Source of the DNA: Bacillus sp. SKDU12
GTDB taxonomy: Bacteria > Bacillota > Bacilli > Bacillales > Bacillaceae
Assembly (NCBI RefSeq): GCF_010093085.1
Contig: NZ_MSRC01000003.1
Span: 496,001 to 560,000 of the forward strand
Reading direction: 5' to 3'
Length of the DNA stretch: 64,000 nucleotides
In this document: piece after piece, positions 8,159 to 17,108 of the stretch
How positions within the stretch are numbered: position 1 is the first letter of the stretch
Layout of the letters: the number at the start of each line of letters is the position of its first letter
Translations under genes and position numbers: made by a program
The notes under the pieces: generated by a model
Seen by the model: only the letters and a program-made list of their open reading frames with translations
What the model was told of the DNA's origin: nothing
Databases searched by the model: none

Positions 8159-8187
8159 ATTCTCTGTAAACTGCTTCCGGTAAACCG
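8159..8187 (+). repeat. Direct repeat, right copy
   Basis: ATTCTCTGTAAACTGCTTCC followed by GGTAAACCG; 26 of 29 bases match the copy at 7680-7708. Confidence 0.75.
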
Positions 8188-8372
8188 GATAGGCAATTTG
8201 TTAATGGTTTAATTATGGAAGCTTTAAAGAATTATAATCTTTCTTATACCTAATGGTCTGATGCTTTTTCGTAATTATTCCTTTAGTAGTTAAAATAACG
8301 AAAACACGAGGTTAATCAAAAACTAGACAAAAATATTAAAATTTGTACATAATCTAAAATGGGGGGATTAAT

Positions 8373-9395
8373 TTGGATGTAAAACAGTTCATGATTGAGT
8401 TTAATAAACATAAAAATCAGGCTTTAGTAAAAAGGTGTTTCCACGAAGATGAAAATTGCAACAAAATAATTAAGGCGCATTCAATACAAAATAACAAAAT
8501 ATTAAGTAAGATTTCTGAGAATGGTGAAGTTTTAATGTTTTCAAGCGAACCGGATGTTGATAACTTTATTTCAACTAGTTTGAGACCACAAGGACGAAAA
8601 AAGGCTACTACTTTTACAGGATTTTGTGGTTATCATGATGCAATTTTTACTCCAATAGAAGAATCTGATTATGTAATAGGTAATAGAGAACAAGAATTTT
8701 TGTATGCTTATAGAGCTTGTACAAAAGAGCATCATTCAAAATTATCGAGTACATTTATGATGAAAAATCTTCAAAACCTTGTGATAAATGGGCAATATAA
8801 TGATTTCAGCAGTCATTTCGATAAAAATAAACCTTCTCCAGAACATATAGACTTTATGAGTGATATGTTTGAGTCTCATTTGTTTGGCGCAAATGATGCT
8901 GTTGAGAGAGGTGAAAAACATATAAAATGGTTTAATAACTGGCTTGACAATTCGGAATTTGAAAATATTATTTCTGAAGTTATTGAACTAGATACAGAAC
9001 ATCATTTAGCAGTCACTTCTACTATCCTGGTGGAAAGGGATTTAGTAGGGAATCAAATAAATAATTTAGACGATTGGACCATACCTTTGGCTCCTTTATT
9101 TCTAACTGTTTTTCCTCAAAACGGAAAAACATATATTATACTTAGTTATTTTACGAGAAATAAAAGAAGATACAAATTTTTAAGTGAGCAAATACTATCT
9201 AAAAGTGTAGACGAACAAAAAAATATAATCTCTAATATCATCATTTCCTATGCTGAAAATACTGCATTCTCTCCTATTTTGTGGAGACAATTCAATCGTG
9301 AAACGCAGCGTAAAATTGAGGAAATGTTTTTTGATACAATAAATGATTTCGATAAGCCCTTGGTATGGGACAAGTCTCTAAATTTATTTATATAA
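8373..9395 (+). CDS. Unknown cargo protein with a putative zinc-binding motif
   Basis: A 340-residue protein starting at TTG 8373, with a run of six G 6 bases upstream. Near the N-terminus are C22-x6-C29-x6-H36 and then C85-x2-H88 in 'FTGFCGYHDAIFTPIE', a spacing that suggests a treble-clef or HNH-like zinc site. The context 'KIIKAHSIQNN' (residues 31-41) also recalls uncharacterised proteins I associate with defence islands, but I cannot name the family. The remainder is helical with hydrophobic strands around 245-265. It is AT-rich and has its own terminator, hence probable acquired cargo. Confidence 0.7.
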   Translation: MDVKQFMIEFNKHKNQALVKRCFHEDENCNKIIKAHSIQNNKILSKISENGEVLMFSSEPDVDNFISTSLRPQGRKKATTFTGFCGYHDAIFTPIEESDYVIGNREQEFLYAYRACTKEHHSKLSSTFMMKNLQNLVINGQYNDFSSHFDKNKPSPEHIDFMSDMFESHLFGANDAVERGEKHIKWFNNWLDNSEFENIISEVIELDTEHHLAVTSTILVERDLVGNQINNLDDWTIPLAPLFLTVFPQNGKTYIILSYFTRNKRRYKFLSEQILSKSVDEQKNIISNIIISYAENTAFSPILWRQFNRETQRKIEEMFFDTINDFDKPLVWDKSLNLFI

Positions 9396-9793
9396 AATTA
9401 TTTTGGATTAGTATCGGCTAGAATGAAAAGAAGATAAACCTTTTTCGTCTTTCTGTCTATTGGAAAGGCGTTTTTATTTAGGTTGGAATTGTCAAGAAAC
9501 TACTGTTAAGAAGGGCAAAAAGGTGTCTTGATCAAGATGACGTTAGGTAATAAACCAAGGCTACGTATATGGGGGTAAACTTAACATGTCTATTACTATG
9601 AGGACACGACAGGGAAAGCACAGGGTGTAGAAGATATCTATGGTTGAATGGAAATAAAGTGGCCAAGTAGGTTGAAAACCCTTTGTATGAGATAGGCATT
9701 GGTAAAGGGATTAAAAAGGAGTGCGTTGATGATCATACGGAAAAAACTCACATTTTTTCTTAATTATAAATATAGAAACAGAGGATTGAATTT
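9396..9793. other. Intergenic region before the packaging module
   Basis: It begins with a terminator-like hairpin (CTTTC/GAAAG, 9448-9467, followed by TTTTTATTT). The rest has no credible ORF; short peptides are all interrupted. A TATAAATATAG tract about 25 bases before the HNH gene could be the -10 region of a late promoter. The AT-poor central part looks like decayed or structured sequence. Confidence 0.4.
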
Positions 9794-10159
9794 ATGCCCC
9801 ATAAGTCTCTAAGAATATGCGCCGCCCCTGGGTGCCCCAGCCTCACCCGTGGTCGGTACTGTGATGTACACAAGACACAGCAACAAGAAGAAACAAAACA
9901 TTACAACAAACATTCAAGAAACAAAACAATAACAAGTTTTTATAAATCAACAGATTGGAAACGAACAAGACAACTTGCTTTGATAAGAGACAATTATCTT
10001 TGTCAGCATTGTTTGAAAGATCATTGCTTCACTCCGGCGGACATGGTGCATCATATTGTGGAAGTAAAGGAAGATTGGTCGAAAAGATTAGACTTGGACA
10101 ACCTTGTAAGTCTGTGTAATGCCTGTCACAACAAGGTTCATGGCGGTAAGGGCAAGTGA
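9794..10159 (+). CDS. HNH endonuclease of the packaging module
   Basis: A 121-residue protein. A Cys cluster near the start (CAAPGC...CDVH) and a C-terminal HNH core are visible: 'LCQHCLKD', 'MVHHIVEVKEDWSKRLDLDN', 'LVSLCNACHNKVHGG', with both CxxC zinc knuckles and the catalytic HH. In HK97-type phages the HNH protein beside the terminase is needed for cutting at cos. It is followed by 227 non-coding bases and then the terminase small subunit. Confidence 0.9.
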   Translation: MPHKSLRICAAPGCPSLTRGRYCDVHKTQQQEETKHYNKHSRNKTITSFYKSTDWKRTRQLALIRDNYLCQHCLKDHCFTPADMVHHIVEVKEDWSKRLDLDNLVSLCNACHNKVHGGKGK

Positions 10160-10386
10160 CCCTCCCCCCTATCCAAATCTCTGGAAAGGAAACGTTTGGA
10201 GAACGGCGCCCCCTCTTCTGCAAACAAACACCGCTTTTCAAAGTTCCGGAAAAACAAAATACCCTCCCGGCGAAATTGCCGAGAGGGCTTGGTACGACTG
10301 GTTTTGTTGTTAATTCCATCGTATCACGATTGGTGAAAAAAACAAGCAAAAAATGCAATTTTTTTGATGTGAAATGAGGTGAGAAC
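10160..10386. other. Candidate cos region
   Basis: A non-coding, locally GC-rich gap between HNH and terS. It contains a C-rich patch at its start and an imperfect hairpin around 10261-10287 (CCCTCCCGGC...GCCGAGAGGG). In HNH-P27-terminase phages the cohesive-end site usually lies here. The location is inferred from gene order; cleavage points cannot be read from sequence alone. Confidence 0.4.
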
Positions 10387-10902
10387 ATGCCGAGGCCTGC
10401 AAAATCCGCGACGCTTCAATTGATACAGGGCAACCCAAATAAAAAAAATACGGAAGAGCTGGCCGCCCGGGCTGAGCACGAGAAGAAAATGAAAATGCGA
10501 TCCGATAATATAAAACCGCCAACGTGGTTGGATAAGGTCGGAAAAAAAGAATTCAAACGGGTTGTTGCTCTATTAACAGAAGTTGAAATCATCACGGAAG
10601 CGGATATCAGCATGTTGGCTGCCTATTGTAATGCCTATTCGCAGTATGTATCAATTTCTAAAATTATTGAAGAAGACGGGATCATGGTCCATACGGAAGG
10701 AAAAGACGAAGACGGCAACCCAATAAAGCTTGTTGGTGAAGAGCATCCGTTATTAAAGCGGCAAAAGAATTATTTTGATCAAATGAAATCAGCAGCGAAT
10801 GACTTTGGCCTTACACCGTCTGCTCGGGCAAAACTTGCTATCACCCGTACCCAGGAAGAGCGGGAAAAGACGGCTGCGGAGAAGGAGTTTAAAAACGTAT
10901 GA
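10387..10902 (+). CDS. terS: Terminase small subunit, P27 family
   Basis: A 171-residue protein with the P27-family pattern: start MPRPAKSATLQLIQGN, the LFxxVVALLTE-like helix region, 'HPLLKRQKNYFDQMKSAA' and 'GLTPSARAKL' near the end. It recognises the packaging site and loads the large subunit. The GAGGTG ribosome site precedes ATG 10387. It overlaps terL by four bases. Confidence 0.9.
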   Translation: MPRPAKSATLQLIQGNPNKKNTEELAARAEHEKKMKMRSDNIKPPTWLDKVGKKEFKRVVALLTEVEIITEADISMLAAYCNAYSQYVSISKIIEEDGIMVHTEGKDEDGNPIKLVGEEHPLLKRQKNYFDQMKSAANDFGLTPSARAKLAITRTQEEREKTAAEKEFKNV

Positions 10903-12608
10903 AGACAATCAAACAATTTCTCATTGATTACTCGCGCGATGTGATATCGGGTGAGATTGTGGCGTGTGAAAAACACATTTGGGCCTGCGAGCGTTTTTTA
11001 AATGATGTGAGTCGGGAAGGAACAAGGGAGTTTTCTTATGTGTTTGATGATGAAAAAGCCCGCCGGTTCCTTTACTGGATGACTCAGTTTAAACATACGA
11101 AAGGGCCTTTACAGGGTGAAAATATTGTACCTGAGCCTATTCAAATATTCATCTTTGGCAATGTGTACGGCTGGGTGCATAAGGATACCGGCTATCGCCG
11201 ATTTAAAAAAGTCTATTGGCAGGTAGGTCGTAAAAACACCAAAACGCAGAGCCTGGCTTGTGTCGGTTCTTATGAGGCAATGGCAAACGATGAATATATG
11301 TCCGAGGTTTACATTGGTGCCACAAAAACGGAACAAGCAAAAATCTGCTGGAATGAAATTAAGGCGCAGATTATGCAAGCTGACCTTTTGAACAAGCCGG
11401 AGAAAAAGTATCGAATTGCATATGGAAAAATCGAGCATCCAAAAACTCAATCTAAAATTGAGGCGCTTTCCAAGGATGCTGGCAAAACAGGGGATGGTTT
11501 TAACCCGCAATGCGGCATTATCGACGAATACCATGCGCATAAAACCTCAGAAATTTATGATGTCCTGGCTTCCGGTATGGCTGCCCGGGCTCAACCATTG
11601 ATGTTGATTATTACTACGGCCGGATTTGAATTGAATAATCCTGCTTATCGTGTTGAATATGATTACGTGTCTCGCATATTGGACCCGAATAAGGTGGAAC
11701 AAAATGAACAGTATTTTGTGATGATCAATGAGCTTGATAAAGGTGACGACGTCAAAGACGAAAAGAATTGGATTAAAGCAAATCCGATTGTTGCGGCCAA
11801 TGAACACGGCTTGAATTATTTACGAGGAGAGTTGGAGGTTGCACTTGCCGTCCCGGAGAAAATGCGAAATTTCATGACAAAGAACATGAATATCTGGGTT
11901 AACATGCGGGAGAATGGCTATATGGATATGCAGGCATGGACAGACTGCGGGTCTGATCAACTTCCAGACTTGAAAAACCGAGAGTGTTATGTCGGCATCG
12001 ACTTATCAAAAACGATTGATTTGACGGCAGCCTCTTTTATCTTTCCGTTAGATGACGGCAGTTTTGCTGTAGAAAGCCACGGATTTATGCCGGAGGACAC
12101 ATTCCATGAAAGAATGAAGACAGATAACGTCCCCTATGATTTGTGGAAGAAAAGGGGATGGTTAACGACAACAGATGGTGCAGTTGTTGACTATGACTAT
12201 ATCAGGGCTTTCATCAAAAAAATGGAGAACCAAAATGGGTGGAGAATCAAGGAAATAGGTTATGATCCATACAACGCCACGCAGTTTGCTCAGCAAATGG
12301 AAGCGGATGGATATACAATGGTTGAGATACGGCAGGGCGTAGCCACGTTGTCCGAACCAACAAAAGATTTTAGAGCTAAAGTGAAGGCGAAAAAAATCAT
12401 TCACCCTAAAAATGATTTGTTAACATGGGCGATGGGTAATGCGGTAACAAAAGTAGACGCCCAGGAGAATATAATGCTTGATAAATCCAAATCAACTCAG
12501 CGTATTGATCCGGCAGCAGCTTTAATTAATGCGTATGTGCGCGCTTCTCAGATTAATAATGAAGTTGATTTAAATGCTTATATTCAGTCAGCTTCTTTCT
12601 CTTTCTAA
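10899..12608 (+). CDS. terL: Terminase large subunit
   Basis: A 569-residue motor and nuclease. The N-terminal ATPase has the Walker A-like 'QVGRKNTKTQS' (about residues 107-117), Walker B 'GIIDEYH' (about 206-212) and the coupling motif 'LIITTAG'. The C-terminal RNase H-fold nuclease begins with 'CYVGIDLSKTIDLTA' (about 364-378) and has further acidic residues downstream. Normal family length. Translated by coupling with terS (ATGA overlap). Confidence 0.95.
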   Translation: MKTIKQFLIDYSRDVISGEIVACEKHIWACERFLNDVSREGTREFSYVFDDEKARRFLYWMTQFKHTKGPLQGENIVPEPIQIFIFGNVYGWVHKDTGYRRFKKVYWQVGRKNTKTQSLACVGSYEAMANDEYMSEVYIGATKTEQAKICWNEIKAQIMQADLLNKPEKKYRIAYGKIEHPKTQSKIEALSKDAGKTGDGFNPQCGIIDEYHAHKTSEIYDVLASGMAARAQPLMLIITTAGFELNNPAYRVEYDYVSRILDPNKVEQNEQYFVMINELDKGDDVKDEKNWIKANPIVAANEHGLNYLRGELEVALAVPEKMRNFMTKNMNIWVNMRENGYMDMQAWTDCGSDQLPDLKNRECYVGIDLSKTIDLTAASFIFPLDDGSFAVESHGFMPEDTFHERMKTDNVPYDLWKKRGWLTTTDGAVVDYDYIRAFIKKMENQNGWRIKEIGYDPYNATQFAQQMEADGYTMVEIRQGVATLSEPTKDFRAKVKAKKIIHPKNDLLTWAMGNAVTKVDAQENIMLDKSKSTQRIDPAAALINAYVRASQINNEVDLNAYIQSASFSF

Positions 12609-12621
12609 AGGTGGTGTAAGA

Positions 12622-12792
12622 GTGAAGAAAATATTGAAGGGCTTTCTACTCTTTTTGAATGATTTTCTATTTATCATTGGAGCTGCTTTTGTTCTGACTG
12701 CTGCATATCGTTTGAACGCAAACATCGGTCTTATTCTGACGGGTGTCTTTTTTATGTTTTATGCTGCGCTTTTAAGCAAGAAAAGGGGGTGA
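12622..12792 (+). CDS. Small membrane protein between terL and portal (DUF1056-like position)
   Basis: A 56-residue protein from GTG 12622 behind AAAGGTGGTG. Two hydrophobic segments (FLLFLNDFLFIIGAAFVL and IGLILTGVFFMFYAALL) are linked by a short polar turn, ending KKRG. Many siphoviruses carry a small membrane protein (DUF1056 type) exactly here. The precise role is unknown. Its stop lies 4 bases before the portal start. Confidence 0.7.
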   Translation: MKKILKGFLLFLNDFLFIIGAAFVLTAAYRLNANIGLILTGVFFMFYAALLSKKRG

Positions 12793-12796
12793 TTAA

Positions 12797-14077
12797 TTGT
12801 TTTTAGAAGGATTGTTTTCAAAAAGATCAAACGAATCTGACCCCTGGAACCTTGCTGATCCACCAGAGTGGATAGTTGATATGTTTGGCGGTTCCAAAAC
12901 GGCAAGCGGTGAGCGTGTAAGTGAAGCTACTGCACTGGTTCATCCTGATGTGTTTTCCTGTGTGAATGTCTTATCGGATGATATTGCTAAACTTTCGATT
13001 CATACATTCCAGAAGGTTAATGGAAATATCGAAAGCGGGATGGACCATCCAATTGCTTCATTACTTTATCTTAAACCGAATCAATACATGACAGCTTTCA
13101 CTTGGAAGAAGCTCATGATGACTCATGTTTGTACCTGGGGCAATGGATATTCGTATTTAAAGCCTGATAAAAATGGTTTTATTACTGATTTGCTACCATT
13201 AAATCCGGCCAATACTCATCCCTATGTGGACCCAAATACAGGAATTTTGTGGTATGAAACCATCATTAATTCAAAAAGAGTGGAATTGTATGCTGACGAG
13301 GTTTTGCATTTCAAAGGTATGACTGAGGACGGGATTAACGGTAAAAGTCCAATAGGCGTTATAAGAGAGCAAGTCGGAGCTCAATCAGCTGCTACAAAAT
13401 TTAACGCGAAGTTGTATAAGAATGATGCCACTCCCAAGGGCATTCTGAAAGTGCCTACCTTGTTAGAGGAAGGCGCGAAGGACCGAGCAAGGAGAGAATG
13501 GGACAGGGTAAATGCAGGGAGAAATATTGCCATTATTGATGCCGGGCTTGATTATCAATCAATTTCAATGCCATTGCAAGAGGCGCAATTTGTAGAATCA
13601 ATGAAATTTAATAAGGCTCAGATTGCCTCTATTTTTAAAGTCCCTTTGCATAAGATCAATGAGCTCGATCGGGCGACGTTTAGCAATATCGAACACCAAT
13701 CTATTGAATATGTAAAAAATACACTTCAGCCGTGGTTAGTATCGTTTGAACAAGAGTTCATTACTAAGCTGTTTACCGATGACGATATTAAAAAGGGGTA
13801 CTATACCAAATTTAATGTTAATAGCGAATTACGCGGTGATGCAAAATCAAGGGCTGAGTATTACGAAATTATGGAACGCATCAGCGGTTTGAATATTAAT
13901 GAAATCCGAGCATTAGAAGAGAGAAATGCCATAGAAAATGGAGACCGTCATCTTGTTTCTCTAAATTACACGTTCTTAGATACGCTTGAGCAATATCAAA
14001 TGAGTAAAGCAAAAGCAGTTAAAGGGGGTGAAAACAAAAGTGAACAAGGAAGTACGTCATCTGACAACGAAAATTGA
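12797..14077 (+). CDS. Portal protein, HK97 family
   Basis: A 426-residue protein starting at TTG 12797 behind GGGGGTGA. HK97-type portal features are 'HPDVFSCVNVLSDDIA', the 'HPIASLLYLKPNQYMTAFTW' region, 'LHFKGMTEDGINGKSPI' and 'FKVPLHKIN'. It forms the dodecameric DNA gate at one capsid vertex. The last residues are polar (NKSEQGSTSSDNE). The protease gene begins 38 bases before the portal stop. Confidence 0.95.
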   Translation: MFLEGLFSKRSNESDPWNLADPPEWIVDMFGGSKTASGERVSEATALVHPDVFSCVNVLSDDIAKLSIHTFQKVNGNIESGMDHPIASLLYLKPNQYMTAFTWKKLMMTHVCTWGNGYSYLKPDKNGFITDLLPLNPANTHPYVDPNTGILWYETIINSKRVELYADEVLHFKGMTEDGINGKSPIGVIREQVGAQSAATKFNAKLYKNDATPKGILKVPTLLEEGAKDRARREWDRVNAGRNIAIIDAGLDYQSISMPLQEAQFVESMKFNKAQIASIFKVPLHKINELDRATFSNIEHQSIEYVKNTLQPWLVSFEQEFITKLFTDDDIKKGYYTKFNVNSELRGDAKSRAEYYEIMERISGLNINEIRALEERNAIENGDRHLVSLNYTFLDTLEQYQMSKAKAVKGGENKSEQGSTSSDNEN

Positions 14078-14666
14078 GTTACGCTCTGCCGGTGAAGGTG
14101 AAGAGAAAAGGCATTTTATTGAGGGATACGCTTTGAAATTCGAAAAATGGTCCGAGCCGTTGGGAGGATGGTTTAAAGAAATCATCAGCCGGAACGCCCT
14201 GGATTCTACAGACCTTTCTAACGTAGTCGCGCTTTTTAATCATCGTCAGGATTATCCCTTAGCGAGAAATACCGTTTCTGAGGATGTAGGGAGGCTTGAG
14301 CTGGAAACAGATGCAATAGGTCTCAAATTCCGTTTTATCCCTACAGACACGTCATACGCGAAGGATTTAATGGTGAATGTTAGAAGCGGAGTCGTTAATC
14401 AGTGTTCTTTTGCTTTTTCTTTGGATTATAGAAACGGAGAGCCAGATGAGTGGCAGCATAATGATGAAGAAGGAGTTTATGAACGGCGAATCAATGCTAT
14501 AGATAGAATCTTTGACATATCGCTGGTCACAACACCTGCCTATAGCGATACGGAGGCCGTTGTTAGTGAACGAAGCTTGGCTAAAGTGGAGCAGTTAAGA
14601 GAAATGCGTGCTGCCCCAATTGAACAATTAAAAATGGAGCTTGAACTTTTAGACCTGACAATTTAG
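14040..14666 (+). CDS. Prohead protease, HK97 family (U35)
   Basis: A 208-residue protein. I choose GTG 14040, spaced 9 bases from AAAGGGGGTG; GTG 14028 is part of that site. Motifs are 'IEGYALKFEKWSEP', 'NVVALFNHRQDYPLARN' (catalytic His) and 'SGVVNQCSFAF' (catalytic Ser region), as in caudovirus U35 serine proteases that trim the scaffold domain of the capsid protein. It overlaps the portal gene by 38 bases. Confidence 0.92.
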   Translation: MNKEVRHLTTKIELRSAGEGEEKRHFIEGYALKFEKWSEPLGGWFKEIISRNALDSTDLSNVVALFNHRQDYPLARNTVSEDVGRLELETDAIGLKFRFIPTDTSYAKDLMVNVRSGVVNQCSFAFSLDYRNGEPDEWQHNDEEGVYERRINAIDRIFDISLVTTPAYSDTEAVVSERSLAKVEQLREMRAAPIEQLKMELELLDLTI

Positions 14667-14704
14667 GTCTATTTTTTATGTCCAAATTCAAGGAGGAAAT
14701 ACGA

Positions 14705-16000
14705 ATGACAGTTGCTATGACGAAAAAAGAACGTGAATTGAGACAAAAATTCACACAGAAAAAACAAGAGGCATCCAATCTTCTGAATGAAGGGAAGTCC
14801 GAAGAAGCCCGCACTATGCTTGATGAAGCCAAGGCGCTGCAAAAACAAATCGAGCTTATGTCAGAAGAGCGTGCCTTGGAACTGCCGGCATTGGGTGAAG
14901 AGCGAAACTTTGTACCAGAACTTGAACCAAAGCCTGATGAAGAACCCGAACAGCGCAATATTTTAACAGCCACAAAAGAGTACCGGGATGCTTGGTTTAA
15001 AGTGCTGACCGGACGCAGCCATGATCTTGGCGAAGAAGAAAGAAGTATGATGCAGCGTGTCTTAAAAGAAAATCGCTCATTGTCTTCTGGGAGTGATAAA
15101 GACGGGGGATACACTGTACCAGATGATATTTCAAAAGAAATTCTGAAATCTATTCAGGAGCTAAACTCAGTACGTAATTTGGTTCGCGTTGTACCAAAAA
15201 CTGCTCCATCAGGGAGCTATACAGTCCGAAAGGGTGTGGCTGGAAAGCTTTATAACACGGCCGAGAAAGAACAAATCAAAGAACTGAAAAACATGGAATT
15301 TGATCAAATCTGGTATAACGTGAAGAAATTCGCCGGATTTATGCCTGCGCCTAGCGAGCTATTAAATGATTCATTTGTAAACTTTGTCCGCGAGATCGTG
15401 GACTGGCTTTCTGAGTCTGCTATCGTAACAGAAAATGATGAAATCTTTTACGGAGTAGGCGGCGAGAAGAACGTTGAAGGAATCATTTCTAGCGGGAAAT
15501 TCAAATCAATCAAGGCACCGTCTCTCATTACTATTAAGTTCTTGCGGAAAGTCAAAAACCAGATTAAACGAGGGTACCGCAAAAACGCAAAATGGGTGAT
15601 GAACACAGAAGCGTTTGAAACGCTGGCAAACATTGAGGACAAAAACGGCAGAGGTATTTTGGCTGAAGACCCTAGAAATGAAGACAATTTCCTTCTGTTC
15701 GGCCGTCCAGTTGAAGTCTATGACGAAATTGTTACTGACGAAAAGACACAAAAAACACACATTCTTTTTGGTGATTTCAAACGTGGATACTTTATGTTCG
15801 ATCGTCAAAAGTTCGAAATTAAGTCAACTGATGTGGGCGGGGATGCTTTCCTTACTGATCAAACATATTTCCGAGGTATTGAGCGTTTCGACGGGAAAGT
15901 TGTTGATCCAGAAGCTGCCGTCATCGTTACTGACCTTGTTGTCGGAGAAGAGGCACAAGTGGAAACACCATCGACTGAATCTGCGGACTTAGGTAAATAA
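14705..16000 (+). CDS. Major capsid protein, HK97 fold
   Basis: A 431-residue protein from ATG 14705 behind AAGGAGG. The N-terminal about 110 residues are a coiled-coil scaffold (delta) domain (KKERELRQKFTQKKQEASNL). The mature shell domain starts near 'SLSSGSDKDGGYTVP' and includes 'FAGFMPAPSELLNDS' and 'FGRPVEVYDE', typical of HK97 capsids. The delta domain is presumably removed by the neighbouring protease. Confidence 0.95.
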   Translation: MTVAMTKKERELRQKFTQKKQEASNLLNEGKSEEARTMLDEAKALQKQIELMSEERALELPALGEERNFVPELEPKPDEEPEQRNILTATKEYRDAWFKVLTGRSHDLGEEERSMMQRVLKENRSLSSGSDKDGGYTVPDDISKEILKSIQELNSVRNLVRVVPKTAPSGSYTVRKGVAGKLYNTAEKEQIKELKNMEFDQIWYNVKKFAGFMPAPSELLNDSFVNFVREIVDWLSESAIVTENDEIFYGVGGEKNVEGIISSGKFKSIKAPSLITIKFLRKVKNQIKRGYRKNAKWVMNTEAFETLANIEDKNGRGILAEDPRNEDNFLLFGRPVEVYDEIVTDEKTQKTHILFGDFKRGYFMFDRQKFEIKSTDVGGDAFLTDQTYFRGIERFDGKVVDPEAAVIVTDLVVGEEAQVETPSTESADLGK

Positions 16001-16022
16001 AAAACGAAAGGATTGATTTAAC

Positions 16023-16484
16023 ATGGCAGATTTTTTAAATGAAAGTAACGGAGCAAAAACATCAGCAAGAGACAACGGATCAGGGGAACCGATTACGGAT
16101 GTCTCTATCGCGGACAACAGCGAACATAATCCTCTCTATGTAAAAGGCCTTCAAGGCGAACCCGGGCCTCAAGGCCCTAAAGGGGATACCGGGCCGCAGG
16201 GACCAAAGGGAGACAAAGGAGATACTGGTCCTCAAGGTCCAAAAGGAGACGCTGGACCACAAGGTGAGCCAGGTCGCCAAGGTCCAAAGGGTGACAAGGG
16301 TGATCCTGCTGTTATCGGTGAACAATCCATCTCACATGAAATGTTGCAGGAAAAATCAGTCCGCAGCATTAACATTGGAACGGGCAGCGTTATGATGGAT
16401 CACTTAAATAGTGAAGTGAAAAACGTATTAGATGGGCTACAAAAACAAATTGATGAGCTGAAACCGAACACTTCTGCTGAATGA
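16023..16484 (+). CDS. Collagen-like capsid/fibre protein
   Basis: A 153-residue protein with 18 uninterrupted Gly-X-Y triplets at residues 42-95 ([12 protein letters not shown] type), flanked by a polar N-terminus and a C-terminal helix ([13 protein letters not shown]) that could trimerise. Genes right after the capsid gene often encode head decoration or head fibres. A trimeric collagen-like fibre on the capsid is inferred. The Pro- and Lys/Asp-rich triplets are the kind that form bacterial collagens without hydroxyproline. Confidence 0.85.
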   Translation: MADFLNESNGAKTSARDNGSGEPITDVSIADNSEHNPLYVKGLQGEPGPQGPKGDTGPQGPKGDKGDTGPQGPKGDAGPQGEPGRQGPKGDKGDPAVIGEQSISHEMLQEKSVRSINIGTGSVMMDHLNSEVKNVLDGLQKQIDELKPNTSAE

Positions 16485-16501
16485 AAGACAGGTGATGTCG
16501 A

Positions 16502-16804
16502 GTGACAGAAGAAGAGAAAGTTGAATTAGAAAAGGCAAAAAAGTTCCTCCGGGTTGATGGTGACCTGGAGGATGATTTGATTTTAGACTTTATTGCATCA
16601 GCAAAAGAATACATTGCTTCGGCTACCGGTCTTACATTCCCGAATAAATCAGCCAGGGCGGCAATGTGTGTGAATGCATTCGTTGCTCACTGGTATGAAA
16701 ACAGAGAAATTGCCGGGACAACTTCTAACTTGGACGGCGTGCTGACTACCATGATCAATCAGCTCAAATATACATTGCCGGAGGCTGCTCCTAATGCTGA
16801 ATGA
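16502..16804 (+). CDS. Head-tail connector, gp6-like adaptor
   Basis: A 100-residue protein from GTG 16502. The pattern 'VELEKAKKFLRVDGDLEDDL' then 'LDFIASAKEYIASATG' is that of the HK97 gp6/SPP1 gp15-type adaptor, which binds below the portal. It overlaps the following gene by 11 bases, in the standard connector order. Confidence 0.9.
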   Translation: MTEEEKVELEKAKKFLRVDGDLEDDLILDFIASAKEYIASATGLTFPNKSARAAMCVNAFVAHWYENREIAGTTSNLDGVLTTMINQLKYTLPEAAPNAE

Positions 16805-17108
16805 CATGAGATACCGTATTCAATTTCAGAAAAAGAAGCCTGCTGGCCGCCTTCCTGTTGATGGAAAGGACAGCTGGCAAACGGTAATTGAATGCTGGGC
16901 TAAAGCTGAAGGTTTAAAAGGCCGAGAGTATTATGCTGCGGCTGCGATCCAGAAGGAAAAGACAGTGGAATTTACAATTCGACATCGCGAAGACATAGAC
17001 GAGCATATGCGAATCATCTTTCGTGAAAAAGCTTATGAAATCGAGTCGATCTTGCCTAACTATTCGCGCCGGCATTTCATTACAATTAAAGCAAATGTGG
17101 TGAGTTGA
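16794..17108 (+). CDS. Head-tail joining / head-closure protein
   Basis: A 104-residue beta-rich protein (MRYRIQFQKKKPAGR, 'WQTVIECWAKAEGLKGREYY', 'EFTIRHREDIDEHMRI') matching the SPP1 gp16-like head-closure family. It seals the portal after packaging. Gene ends overlap on both sides, so the connector genes form one tightly coupled operon. Confidence 0.88.
   Translation: MLNDMRYRIQFQKKKPAGRLPVDGKDSWQTVIECWAKAEGLKGREYYAAAAIQKEKTVEFTIRHREDIDEHMRIIFREKAYEIESILPNYSRRHFITIKANVVS

Noticed and set aside
10029..10388. 119-residue minus-strand ORF and small plus-strand ORFs around 10119-10377
   Set aside because: They overlap the HNH end and the non-coding candidate cos region and lack ribosome sites.
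16140..16310. Repeats at first suggestive of a CRISPR-like array
   Set aside because: Repeat unit is 9 bases in phase with codons (Gly-X-Y); there are no unique spacers.
16080..16325. 81-residue antisense ORF over the collagen-like gene
   Set aside because: It is the mirror of Gly-X-Y codons; no start signal.
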